Positions 32,516 through 42,583 of a DNA stretch of 64,000 nt are shown in pieces (within the stretch, counting starts at the first letter, position 1; every line of letters begins with the position of its first letter). The notes under the pieces were generated by a model. It did not search any database, was not told where the DNA came from, and saw nothing but the letters and a program-made list of their open reading frames with translations. Source of the stretch: Harmonia axyridis (taxonomy: Eukaryota; Arthropoda; Insecta; Coleoptera; Coccinellidae); the NCBI RefSeq assembly GCF_914767665.1, contig NC_059508.1:21426001-21490000 (forward strand), given 5' to 3'. The position numbers were made by a program, and so were the translations under genes.

Positions 32516-33330
32516 ATAATAATAATTTTTATTTTGAGGAGTAACCCGAATACATAAATAATCAAATTATTAAAAATTTTTATGTCAAAAATCAAGAATC
32601 GGCGAGCGCTATGCTAGTCTCTCCCATAAATACTCTTCCACTGAATATGGTTCTAGGTCCATCAGCAACATATGGACTTCTTTTTTAAACCTATTATTAG
32701 GACCAGCTATTTTTATTTTATCTGGCAATCTGTTGAACAACTTTAAACAGCTATACAGGGCAGTCTTTTTCGTCATTGTTAGGTGATGGATTGGGTATGA
32801 ATAGTTGTTTGTTCTAGTTCCATAAACATTTTGGGGTCCATACTCCGTAAAAAGTTCCCTATTCTTATAGAAGAACATCAAGCATTCCTGGATGTACACT
32901 CCACTTAGGGTCAGGATTTTTGCTCTTCTAAAATGCCCTCTGCATGACTCTCTGTATCCTATTCCTGCCATGATTCTAATGACCCGTTTTTACACAACAA
33001 AGATTTGTTCATTGTCTCTGCTATTTCCATAAAAAAACTATCTCATAGCGGAAGACTGATTCGAAGTTAACATGGTATATCATTTTAATCGTTGTTTCAT
33101 CTACATATCTCCTCAGGATACGTACCTATGCAGTAGCTTACCTTATTCAATTTCTTAATAGTCCCCTCAACGTAGCAGTTGCAGTTCAGACAGCAATCAA
33201 GAGTCATACCCAAAAAATTGGTGCTAGTAAAGTACACTTTCAAGATAGAGCCTTTTATTATCACTAGGTTCATTTTGATCTTCCATAGTTTTCATAGGTC
33301 TTTTTCTATGAGATCTAGGTAAGGAAGTCT
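32515..33330 (-). pseudogene. 5'-truncated non-LTR retrotransposon (Jockey/CR1-group reverse transcriptase C-terminus)
   Basis: On the minus strand, NFLGMTLDCCLNCNCYVEG lies near 33,220, KRVIRIMAGIGYRESCRG near 32,990, LTLSGVYIQECLMFF near 32,890, and LYSCLKLFNRLPDKIK then LEPYSVEEYLWERLA at the end. These are the thumb and C-terminal region shared with the element at 45,845-46,680. An (ATT)n tail lies at 32,515-32,530. Frameshifts occur above 33,000; the last 120 codons are open. Confidence 0.8.
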
Positions 33331-33559
33331 TCTTTTTCAAATGTTCCGGAAAATTAATATATTGAGGGAATGGATCCTTCACTGAGTTTCATCTGTCCAA
33401 AATTACGCACAATATCACTGTCAATAAAATGTTTACTGCATAACGTAGTGAATTTTGATGGCTGGAATTTTTTTTATTCTTAGCTAACACCCACTGAGAT
33501 CTCAATTTTGAATCACTGAGAAATCTGTAGAATTAGGAATGTAAGTACTGCATAATATA

Positions 33560-34155
33560 CAGGGTGTTTCCTAAACATGCGGCAAAAATTCAGGGGGTTG
33601 TTCCTTGGACTATTCTAAGAATATTTTGTCCTTTGATGATTTTTGAAAAACATATTTGTTTCGAAGATATAGGGGAAACAAAATTTCAGATAATAACATT
33701 TAATTATGAAAAATTACATGAAAATTCAACTCAACCTACAAAAACCATAAATGAAATGCATGTCAGTCATCTCGGTGTTTGTATAGCGATTCATAATAAT
33801 CAAAGATAAAATGTTAATTGCTAATACATCACAAAACGAATTCAAATGAAAACCGTGTTTAATCTGTATTCCTTTACCATCTGCACTTATCAATTTTTAG
33901 TCAAAAAACTGGCCGTTTTTAGTAATTGGAATGTTGTTAAACAAATTTGAAAATAAATTGTACCTACTTAGTAAACACAGTGCGGTACGCATTTTCATTT
34001 AAACTATTATTAATTTTAAAAATATGAAAAATGTTGTTCGCCCTGTATCTTCGAAACAAAGAGGTTTTTCAAAAATCATCCAAGGACAAAACATGCTTAA
34101 AATAGTCCAAGGAACAACCCCCTGAATTTTTGCCGCATGTTTAGGAAACACCCTG
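33560..34155. mobile_element. TIR transposon of the Tc1/mariner class, copy 2 (596 bp, non-coding)
   Basis: Same terminal repeats as 12,028-12,664 but in opposite orientation, with TA on both sides (33,558-33,559 and 34,156-34,157). Its right half matches the left half of copy 1 up to CCAATTACTAAAAACGG. Its transposase remnant is replaced by other sequence, so the two copies carry different internal deletions. Confidence 0.88.
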
Positions 34156-34169
34156 TATTTACGTATTAT

Positions 34170-34420
34170 TGTTGAAATATTTACCCAGTACATAAGTAAT
34201 ATAAGTTGTCTTGTAGTATTTCTATGCGCGGCATGCGCAGATGTATATTTATTCTGTGTAATTGTTAGATAGGCCATGTGCAAGCTATGCTCGCTCCTTT
34301 CTCTTGTTGACCGTTGTTGAAGAGTATTATTGTATATTTGTCAGTGTGTTTACTACACAGTTATTTCCTATATTTTATTAAAGACTTTTAATTATTAAAC
34401 AGTGCGTTTAATTTATAACA
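34170..34420 (+). repeat. Copia element 2, 5' LTR
   Basis: 251 bp, TGTTGAAAT...TTTATAACA, flanked on the left by ATTAT (34,165-34,169), which is repeated after the 3' LTR at 40,349-40,353. It differs from the 3' LTR at five positions by eye (about 2%). Confidence 0.95.
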
Positions 34421-34436
34421 GGTTATGGGCCCAGGT
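34421..34436 (+). promoter_or_regulatory. Primer-binding site of Copia element 2
   Basis: GGTTATGGGCCCAGG directly follows the LTR. TTATGGGCCCAG is the internal initiator-methionine tRNA half-site used by Drosophila copia-like elements. Confidence 0.8.
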
Positions 34437-34562
34437 GCGTTCTCATCGCGTGCAATCTAGACTTTTTATAATAGTTTATCGGTCGGGAACGTTCCACTAC
34501 GTAAGTACATTTATATATATATTGTGAAATAGTGTTGTGAAACAGACGAACAATAATTCAAG

Positions 34563-37380
34563 ATGGCAGCAGTTAATTATTTCGCCAGTGTGCCAAAGCT
34601 AAACGGACGCGAAAATTACCAGGAATGGGTATTCGCCATTGAGAACGTACTAGTACTCGAAGGGCTGGATAAGTGCGTTGATGGCAGTGAATTGGACTCC
34701 GTTCTATTAGCCAAAGCAAAGGCAAAATTAATATTGGCAATGGAACCATCGCTTTACACCCACGTGAGAGATACAAAAACTCCTAAAGAAGTATGGACGA
34801 AACTTAAAAATCTGTACGACGATAGCGGTTTCACCAGATAGATCGGGCTTTTAAGGACTTTAATATCAGCCAGATTGGAGAACCATGATTCTATGGAGAG
34901 TTACATAACTCAAGTCGTCGAAACATCGCAAAAGTTGAAAAGAACGGGCTTCAACATTGATGATGAATGGGTCGGATCATTACTCTTGGCAGGCTTACCC
35001 CCGAAATATTCACCGATGATTATGGCTGTTGAACACTCTGGTATTAAAATAACAACAGATGCCATTAAATCGAAATTGCTCGATATGCACGCAGATGGCG
35101 GTAGCCAGGGGCATGGAGAAGCGTTTTCTGCTAAAAGTAACGCACGAAAAGGGAAACAGTTCCAGAGATGGTCCAGAGATGGCGGAAGAAGCAGCGATTC
35201 GAACAGTAGGTCGTACGTCAATGAGAATAACCAAAGATTTGAGAATAACGTAAACAAAAAGGATCGTAGTAATATCACATGCTTCAAATGTAAGGAAAAA
35301 GGACATTATGTGTCGCAGTGTCTAAACAAAAAGGTAACTTACGCTTTGAGTGCCGTGTTTGCTAATGGTTCTTTTAGCAACACTGACTGGTATATTGATA
35401 GCGGTGCCAGTTTTCACCTTACAGCAAGTGATAACGATCTCATTGACAAACGGAAGCCAGAATTAAGAGAAATATTATGTGCGAATGAGGCAAAACTTGC
35501 AGTCAAAAGTGCAGGTGATGTCAGAATGGAAACTATGGTGAGAGGAAAAAGTGTTAATGTACTTTTACAAAACGTACACTTCATTCCAGGACTAACCACG
35601 AATCTGGTCTCTGTTAGCCAATTAATTAGAAACGGAGCCAGAGTAAATTTCCATGACACAGGATGTGAAATTTTTAATAAAAATAACGTTCTTGTTGGAG
35701 TAGCTGATTTGAAGAACAATGTATACAAGCTGAGATTGAATAACAAGAATTCAACAGCATTGTTGGCCGCTCCAATGGTTACACCAGATCTATGGCACAG
35801 GAGACTAGGGCACATCAACTCTGATTTCTTAATAAAAATGCCAGAAGTAGTTGAAGGTATGCCACCGTTCAAACTTGGAGAAAAAATACAGAAATCTAAT
35901 TGTGAGGTATGTTGCGAGGCAAAACAAAATAGATTACCGTTCCCAGCAAAAGGAAGTAGAACCAGTGACGTATTGGAGATTATTCATAGTGATGTCTGTG
36001 GACCTCATGAAAAATTATCTATAGGAGGCTCAAGGTATTTTCTCACATTCATAGATGATTACTCAAGAATGTGTTTCATCTATTTTTTAAAATCGAAGGA
36101 TGAAGTTTCAGAGAAGTTTCACCAGTTCAGATGCCTAGTAGAAAAACAGAGGAATAAACGAATAAAAATTCTGAGAACAGACAATGGAGGGGAGTACATT
36201 GGTAGAGATTTCCAAAATTATCTCAAAAACAATGGTATTGTTCATCAAAGGACAAACAGTTATACTCCAGAGCAGAATGGTATGGCAGAGAGGTTCAATA
36301 GGACGATTGTAGAAAGAGCAAGATGTTTACTCTTCGACCAAAACCTAGGTAAGCAATTTTGGGCTGAAGCGAGTAAAACTGCTTGCCACCTAATCAATCG
36401 TTCAGTTACCTCTAGTATTTCAAAAACTCCATATGAAATGTGGCACAACAAAAAGCCAGACATTAGTAGCATACGAGTATTTGGAAGTACCGCAATGTCT
36501 CATGTTCCAAAAGAGAATAGGCAGAAATGGGATAAAAAGGCCGTCAAATGCATCCTTGTAGGATTTGATGATCACACCAAAGGATACCGACTTTATAACC
36601 CAAACAGCCGAAAAATTTTCATCAGTCGAGATGTCACAATAATGGAGAACATAAAGAAGAGTGTTGCTCTAAACATCGAAGAACCAGTTCAAGAGGTGAC
36701 AGATTCAGTGGGGGTCTCCGCATCAAAAATGGAAGATTTCAAAGAAAATGGTCAACCAACAGATGAACTGGACGACAGTGAATCTGAAACTACTTCAGGT
36801 ATATCAAACGATCAACCTAGAAGATCTCAAAGACAGAGAAAAAAAAAAGTGGATCCAGACTTCGTAACATATGCATGTGGTGGACATAACAGTGCAATAG
36901 GTAATCCGAAATCTGTTTCAGAGGCTTTATCCAGTCCTGATAGTATTTTTTGGAAAAGTGCCATCGAAGAGGAACTACAGTCTTTTGAAGAGAATCAGTT
37001 ATGGGAATTAGTTGAAACGGAGAGAGATGTCACTGTTGTCGATTCAAGATGGGTTTTTAAGAGGAAGTCCAGTGCTGATGGAGAAGTGAAATATCGAGCA
37101 AGGTTAGTCGCAAAGGGATTTACACAAAAGTATGGAATTGATTACAATGAGACTTTCTCTCCTGTAGTCAGATATTCCACTCTTAGAATTTTATTTGCAT
37201 TAACAGTCAAATTAAATTTAGACATAAGGCATTTAGACATAAAAACAGCCTTTCTAAATGGAAATTTGTCAGAAAAAGTTTTTATGAAAATACCTGAAGG
37301 TTTTATATGCTCAGAATCTGATAAATGTAAAGTTTTGAAGCTTAATAAGGCAATTTATGGTCTTAAGCAGTCAGCTAAGT
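34563..37380 (+). pseudogene. Copia element 2 Gag-Pol, part 1 (Gag, protease, integrase, RT start)
   Basis: The frame starts at ATG 34,563 (MAAVNYFASVPKLNGRENYQ). A single in-frame TAG at 34,839 interrupts Gag; the same frame then continues to 37,380. Features in order: CFKCKEKGHYVSQC zinc knuckle (about 35,281), WYIDSGASFHLT protease site (about 35,390), LWHRRLGHIN (about 35,791), integrase with IHSDVCGP (35,983), DNGGEY (36,182) and EQNGMAERFNR (36,270), then RT from SRWVFKRKSSADGE (37,045) to DIKTAFLNGNLSEKVFM and LNKAIYGLKQSAK. It is cut there by a palindromic insertion with a 12-bp duplication. Confidence 0.93.
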
Positions 37381-37625
37381 ATTTGATTGATTCGGTCTTC
37401 ACTTGATGGAAATTCATTTTAAATAAATAATAATACACTGCTGATTTCCACAAAATTTATTGATGTTTAAATGACGACAATTGTTTCGCTACACTGTAGC
37501 TTTTTCAAGTCGGGTGCTGAACAGTTCAGCACCCGACTTGAAAAAGCTACAGTGTAGCGAAACAATTGTCGTCATTTAAACATCAATAAATTTTGTGGAA
37601 ATCAGCAGTGTATTATTATTTATTT
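37381..37625. mobile_element. Palindromic insertion in Copia RT, Penelope-like terminal hairpin
   Basis: The insert carries 102-bp perfect inverted arms (37,421-37,522 and 37,524-37,625) with a one-base centre, preceded by 40 bp of single-copy sequence. It is bounded by AGTCAGCTAAGT on both sides (37,369-37,380 and 37,626-37,637), a 12-bp target duplication. The right arm reads CGAC, TTGAAAA, stem GCTAC/GTAGC, GAAA, CAATT, GTCG, which is the Penelope hammerhead layout with two core changes. Arms ending in an AT-rich (TTA)n-like tail suggest two head-to-head retroelement termini. Confidence 0.75.
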
Positions 37626-37637
37626 AGTCAGCTAAGT

Positions 37638-37745
37638 GTTGGAATGATAGAATTAATTCAGTATTATTAGAATTGGGATATACTAAATCTCAATATGAAC
37701 CTTGTCTTTTTTCCAAAAAGGTTGAAAATAGCTTTATCTACTCCT
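37638..37745 (+). pseudogene. Copia element 2 Pol, part 2 (RT fingers/palm fragment)
   Basis: Resumes directly after the insertion: CWNDRINSVLLELGYTKSQY followed by EPCLFSKKVENSFIY, in the normal Copia order before the YVDD box. It is cut again at about 37,745. Confidence 0.85.
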
Positions 37746-38640
37746 ATTGAATTATATATTCATTATTCAACTGCTTTTGAGCAATTAATAGTATCTATTA
37801 ACAAACACCGTGAGTTATAATAACTCACTGCCATAACTCACTATAATAAATAGGAAAATATGGATCTGTGCTTCTATACTTCTCTGCTTCTATTCGATTG
37901 GCCGAAAGGGAACATTCCATTATTGTTATTGAGGGGAGGAATGTCCGAGGGGATGTCACTTTAATAATTTTGACGTTTTCAAATTAAGTTGATATCTAAT
38001 TATTGTGAATGTTTTGCTGAAAGCGATTAATTCAGATGATGAAGATGAAATATTATATAGGCATACATGTCCAAAAGACAAACAGCTAATGTTACCATAC
38101 AGAATTACTTGACCAAAAAATTATAAAGGAGTTTGAAAACATTTTCAAGATTGGTGTAGCAGTAAGATCATTAAGTCATCGTTTACAGGGAATGTTTTTT
38201 GATATATTTTAATGCATTTTTATAGGCAACTATTAAGGTTTTTCAATAAAGTTGTCGTACTCTGTACTGTATTCGAGCTAGCCGAAACTAGTTCGATTGT
38301 GATTGGTGACACTAAGTTTCCATCTCTCTTGTACGGGATCGAGCACATATGTTTATTTCCCCTTCCTTCTGTCTATATTCTAAGTCTGTATTTTTTTCTT
38401 AGTATTTATTGATGAAGTCGTAGATAAAGTTGCTTAATTCGTCTTTTAAATTATTAGTTTCCATTACATCATTGGAAAAAATGAAAAAATCATCCACATA
38501 TAAAGTTATGACTATAATAGTATATTATTCAACTTGCGGTAATGGTCATAACTCACTTGATGAATTACAGCACTCGCCTGCGGCTCGTGCTGCAAACTTC
38601 ATCTGCGTGAGTTATGACCTACATTACCGCTCGTTGAATA
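37746..38640. mobile_element. Complex insertion with an inverted duplicate of Copia RT
   Basis: Between NSFIY and the YVDD box lie about 0.9 kb of foreign DNA. At its right end, 38,428-38,540 is an inverted copy of the Copia coding sequence 38,631-38,742. The 90-bp spacer is itself inverted (GGTCATAACTCAC...GTGAGTTATGACC), with AGCACTCGCCTGCGGCTCGT at its centre. A related GTGAGTTATAATAACTCAC block lies at 37,810. No gene was found inside. Confidence 0.7.
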
Positions 38641-39543
38641 ATATACTATTATAGTCATAACTTTATATGTGGATGATTTTTTCATTTTTTCCAATGATGT
38701 AATGGAAACTAATAATTTAAAAGACGAATTAAGCAAAATATTCAAAGTAAAAGATTTGGGTGTTGTCAGAGAATGTTATGAATGTTAATTATGATAAGGA
38801 ACAGGGTATTTTAACATTGAATCAGGAATCTTACATTGACCAAATTTTGAATGAATTTAATATGTCAGAATGTAATATTATAAAAACACCTATGGAATGC
38901 AATATTAGTCTAGAAAATGGTGATCAAGATCAACTTTCCATGTACCCTTATCAGAATTTAATAGGGAGTCTTATGTATTTGGCAGTTATAGCTAGGCCAG
39001 ACATTGCATTTAGTGTAAGCTACTTGAGCCAATTCAATCGGTCATATAGTCAACTACATTGGAAGCATGCTAAACGCATATTAAAATATTTAAAGGGTAC
39101 TAAACACTATTGCTTGCGATTTTCAAAGGAAAACATGGAACTAGTAGGCTTTGTAGATGCCGATTGGGGCAACAATTCTATTGATAGGAAATCATACACA
39201 GGGTATGCTTTCAAATTTTGTGGTTCCGTGGTTTCCTGGCAAAGTTGCAAACAAAAAACAGTTGCGCTTTCTAGTACCGAGGCAGAGTACATGGCTATCT
39301 CTGAAGCGGTAAAGGAGGCTATTTATTTAAAAGGTTTATTGTACGAGCTAATGGGAACAGCTCTTTGTGTGAATTTGTTCAGTGATAATCAAGGTGCAAT
39401 TAAATTATCTGCGAATGATACCTATCATAAAAGGTCAAAGCATATTGACATCAGACATCATTTTGTTCGACAAGTTATTGCAGAAAAGCAAATTGTATTG
39501 AAACATTTACCGACACATGAAATGCCAGCTGATATTTTAACGA
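38641..39543 (+). pseudogene. Copia element 2 Pol, part 3 (YVDD box and RNase H)
   Basis: Reads ITLYVDDFFIFSNDVMETNN, a small deletion near 38,775 shifts the frame, then GILTLNQESYIDQILNEFNM, ARPDIAFSVSYLSQFNRSYS, VDADWGNNSIDRKSYTGYAF, and LSSTEAEYMAISEAVKEAIY: the complete Copia RT C-terminus and RNase H, with DNQGAIKLS and RSKHIDIRHHFVRQ at the end. It is interrupted at TADILT by a family K foldback insertion; the last codons resume at 39,977. Confidence 0.92.
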
Positions 39544-39976
39544 ATATTTCCCTCCTGTCAGAAATTCTATGTATCTGGAGAACAATTATCGAAAATTACA
39601 GCGATAATTGCATTGTAGGAAGCGAAACTGCACTGCGATAATTGTCCTGTTCATAGATGCATAGTTTCTATGCATCTTACACAGTTCGAATCTATGGCAA
39701 TTCCATTCTACATCAGTTTGACAAGTGAGGTAACAGTTTATTCGGGAAATATTCCCCCGAATTACACTCGTGCATCAAAATGACCGGATAATTTCACATT
39801 CCAGCGTGTTTTCTTTGAAAAACTGCATTCGGTCATTTTCATTTTTGGAGAAAGAGCCCTCCACCTTCGGTGTCGGGCTCTTTCTCCAAAAATGAAAATG
39901 AACTCATGCAGTTTTTATGACAACACGCTGTCATGCAAAATTATCGGTAATTTTGATGCACTTGTGCAATTACTTA
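39544..39976. mobile_element. Foldback family K, copy C, inserted in Copia RNase H
   Basis: The insert splits the Copia C-terminus between DILT and KSLPAVKHNY; ACGAA lies on both sides as a probable target duplication. It contains a hairpin around AGAGCCCTCCACCTTCGGTG and the blocks seen at 22,770-23,235 and 25,745-25,890. Because the boundaries are fixed by the interrupted reading frame, this copy defines the family's full length at about 430 bp. No ORF is supported. Confidence 0.85.
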
Positions 39977-40041
39977 CGAAAAGTTTACCTGCTGTTAAAC
40001 ATAATTATTTTTCAAAAATGTTGGGCATTCATGATATGTAG
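39977..40041 (+). pseudogene. Copia element 2 Pol, last codons
   Basis: KSLPAVKHNYFSKMLGIHDM followed by TAG, the usual C-terminus of Copia RNase H, resumed after the foldback insertion. Confidence 0.85.
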
Positions 40042-40097
40042 TAGTTCTTAAGTTTCATCATATGATTTTGTTTTTATTTGTACTGTGTAAGTGGGGG

Positions 40098-40348
40098 TGT
40101 CGAAATATTTACCCAGTACATAAGTAATATAAGTTGTCTTGTAGTATTTCTATGCGCGGCATGCGCAGTTGTATATTTATTCTGTGTAATTGTTAGATAG
40201 GCCATGTGCAAGCCATGCTCGCTCCTTTCTCTTGTTGGCCGTTGTTGAAGAGTATTATTGTATATTTGTCAGTGTGTTCACTACACAGTTATTTCCTATA
40301 TTTTATTAAAGACTTTTAATTATTAAACAGTGCGTTTAATTTATAACA
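40098..40348 (+). repeat. Copia element 2, 3' LTR
   Basis: 251 bp, TGTCGAAAT...TTTATAACA, preceded by a purine-rich AAGTGGGGG tract (polypurine tract) and followed by the ATTAT duplication (40,349-40,353). Confidence 0.95.
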
Positions 40349-40353
40349 ATTAT

Positions 40354-40551
40354 TTCTGCGAAAGTACTTACGAGAAAAAACATATTCCACTACCTTTCTT
40401 GAACCTTTCCGTACAATTATATACAGAACAGGATTTAACCATGATGAAAAATAAAAAATATGATCCTACTAATCTTAAATTGTTGCAAGGAATTAATTCA
40501 ACTTCAACACTTCTTACGGAACAAAATATGCTCATCATCAGTGATATTTAG
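40354..40551 (+). other. Open frame at the Copia 3' flank, possible coding fragment
   Basis: With the Copia and the TIR element removed, the flank is open for about 65 codons and contains KKHIPLPFLNLSVQLYTEQD and NLKLLQGINSTSTLL. The sequence looks protein-like, but I do not recognise it. It could be a piece of another element or of a host exon in which the Copia landed. Confidence 0.3.
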
Positions 40552-40587
40552 CCACTCCAGTGATATTTAGCCACTCCGTTGCTTTTT

Positions 40588-40915
40588 AGCCAACGTCAGG
40601 AGCTCCTCGGTACAGCTCCGAAGCGTACCGAAGCGCACTTGTAGTGTTCCAGTAAACAGGGCGTCGAGCCCTCGCGTTACCTTCCCCTTTCCCCTGAAGC
40701 ACCCCCCGCATTTGCGGGGCTTCGAGCCCTGACAGGTGTGAGAGAGAAAGAAGACCGTTACTTCGCATAAAATACGAGACAGCTGTAGAACGCTGGTTTG
40801 TTTACGTTGAATTTGACAGTTTCGTTTTGGCGCGTTCCACTCATAGCAAGGGCTCGAAGCTCTAGTGCGCCGAGCCCCGGGTTGACACGCACCTGACTGG
40901 AAAGCAGCTAATGTT
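40588..40915. repeat. Inner repeat of element F, inverted copy without arms
   Basis: GCCAACGTCAGGAGCTCCTC through CTGACTGGAAAGCAGCTAAT is the reverse complement of 26,130-26,455 with few differences. G+C content is far above the surroundings. The outer arms of element F are absent here, so the inner block moves or persists independently. Confidence 0.85.
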
Positions 40916-41007
40916 TTGCCCCTTTACAGCTGATTATTGTCCATCTCATTCACGTTACCGTAAGTCTCTCTCTAGACTCCTTCCATGGTTTTATTAATTC
41001 TATGGTT

Positions 41008-41340
41008 TTGCTAGGTCGAAAACGTCCGACGAAAAAGATCGACATCTAATTGATCAGATTTCTTTGCCGAACGCTCCAGATGTGTATTCCCCTCAATCTG
41101 GATGTAATAAACGAACGGTCCGAGGTGATAACCGAACGCGCTTAATAATTCCTGAATGGACTATACGTGTCTCTTCCATTTCTCTATTCAAAGCGCGTTC
41201 GGTTATTACCTCGGACCGCTCGGATTTGTCTGAACCGTTCGTTTATTACATCCAGGTTGAGGGGAATACACATCTGGAGCGTTCGGCAAAGATATCTGAT
41301 CAATCAGATCTTTTTCGTCGGACGTTTTCGATCTAGCAAA
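41008..41340. mobile_element. 333-bp foldback element with arms of about 140 bp
   Basis: The left arm TTTTGCTAGGTCGAAAACGT to GGTAATAACCGAACGCGCTT-like sequence is mirrored by AAGCGCGTTCGGTTATTACC to GATCTAGCAAAA on the right, with small indels. The spacer at 41,146-41,200 includes AATAATTCCTGAATGGAC, also seen at the ends of repeat Q. Part of the outer sequence (TTATCCACAGAGTTTACC) recurs inverted at 30,120-30,165. Confidence 0.8.
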
Positions 41341-41659
41341 ACGATTTTATCCACAGAGTTTACCTTTGTCTATGGATTATTGGATTTTATCTGTCTTTGA
41401 TGTTTGTTTATTTATAAAATTAACATTTCGTCGTAGTTTGTATTGAAAAATTTCAATACCTATGTTGTTATACTTCTATAATTGGATATTAAATAAAATT
41501 ATGGGTATGGAATGCAGATAACAAATGAAAAGGCAGTGTGTATATTTTTGGAATGAGATATCTGGTGGTGACTTTGGACAATATCATTAGTAAGACTTTG
41601 GGGACAGAGAATTTTTTCGTGTAATTATATAAAGCGTTGTGCATGTTCAGTTTATTCAG

Positions 41660-42420
41660 AAGAGCGATGGACATTCAAGCTAGGGATATGAAGAAAAAGG
41701 CCAAGCTTTTAAAAAAGCTGACCATGTTTACAATATATGAAGTGGACTGGTTTCATTACTTCTAAATAAATGAGACAGACTTCAGTGAATTTTCCACCTT
41801 ATTATATCGAAATTATGTAATGGATGAAGCAGAAGAAATTTACTCCTTCAAGGGTATCGACTGGGACATCAGTGTCCCAGAAGTATTTTATAAATGTCCT
41901 GTTCGGCAATAAATATACCCAGCATGGAATCAATTGGGAATATAAAGCCAGATCAGTGTATTCAAGGTACGATATCTATATTTGTGTCAACTAATAGTTT
42001 ATTATCATACGCAAGTTTCAGAGAAAAAAAGACCATTTCAGGAAGAGGACTTGAAGTTTGTCAGTTGGACCCGAGGCTTGTTGCTTTTCTGAATGGTGTT
42101 ATTTTCAAGAATGGGGAGTCAGTGAAATTATTGGAAATCAAATGTCTATTCATTGGTAAGTTTCTAGTAAGTTATAGAGATTATTTTTATAATTGTTTAT
42201 AATTTCAGGTCAAATTATTTCTGCTGAAAATACTGAGCAAATATTTGAGAAGAGGAAAAGCCAGCTAATTTGAAAGAATGAATAAACATTATGCTAGAGT
42301 CTGATTAAGTATGGCAATTATGAATTTGAAAAATTGCGACTCTATATTGTTCTCATCTGGTGATAAGACGTTCAAAACTGTTAGTGAGCCATTTGATGAA
42401 GAATTCACAAAAAAATAATT
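41660..42420 (+). other. Possible exons of an unrecognised gene or relic
   Basis: Short protein-like frames follow each other: MDIQARDMKKKAKLLKKLTM at 41,667, MDEAEEIYSFKGIDWDISVP at 41,820, ISGRGLEVCQLDPRLVAFLN at 42,030, then TTG-GTAAGT at 42,155 and TTTCAG-GTC at 42,209 forming a plausible 55-bp intron, followed by QIISAENTEQIFEKRKSQLI and a stop, and a further frame MAIMNLKNCDSILFSSGDKT. Frames change between pieces. I do not recognise the product; it may be a decayed gene. Confidence 0.3.
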
Positions 42421-42440
42421 CTTAAAACTTGAAATACTTA

Positions 42441-42583
42441 GATATCTCGTATTCAACACCATTAACTATACTTTCTTTTTAACCAGATTTATCGAAAAAC
42501 ACGTGAGTTACATCCACCAGTCAGTCATCGAATGAAACATGGAAATTTCACGTAATGGTCATTAACCGTTCCTTTACCACCAG
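42441..42583. repeat. LTR-like repeat E, copy 1, left part (resumes 45,356-45,554)
   Basis: GATATCTCGTATTCAACACC through TTTACCACCAG is interrupted by the Harbinger element and continues at 45,356 to CTCTAACA. The uninterrupted copy is 51,730-52,083. In reverse orientation it starts TGTTAGAGTTCACC and copy 2 ends ATCTACA, so it could be a solo LTR, though no clean target duplication was seen. Confidence 0.75.

Noticed and set aside
35414..35872. 152-codon minus-strand ORF
   Set aside because: Antisense to the Copia protease/integrase region, so a shadow of the real frame.
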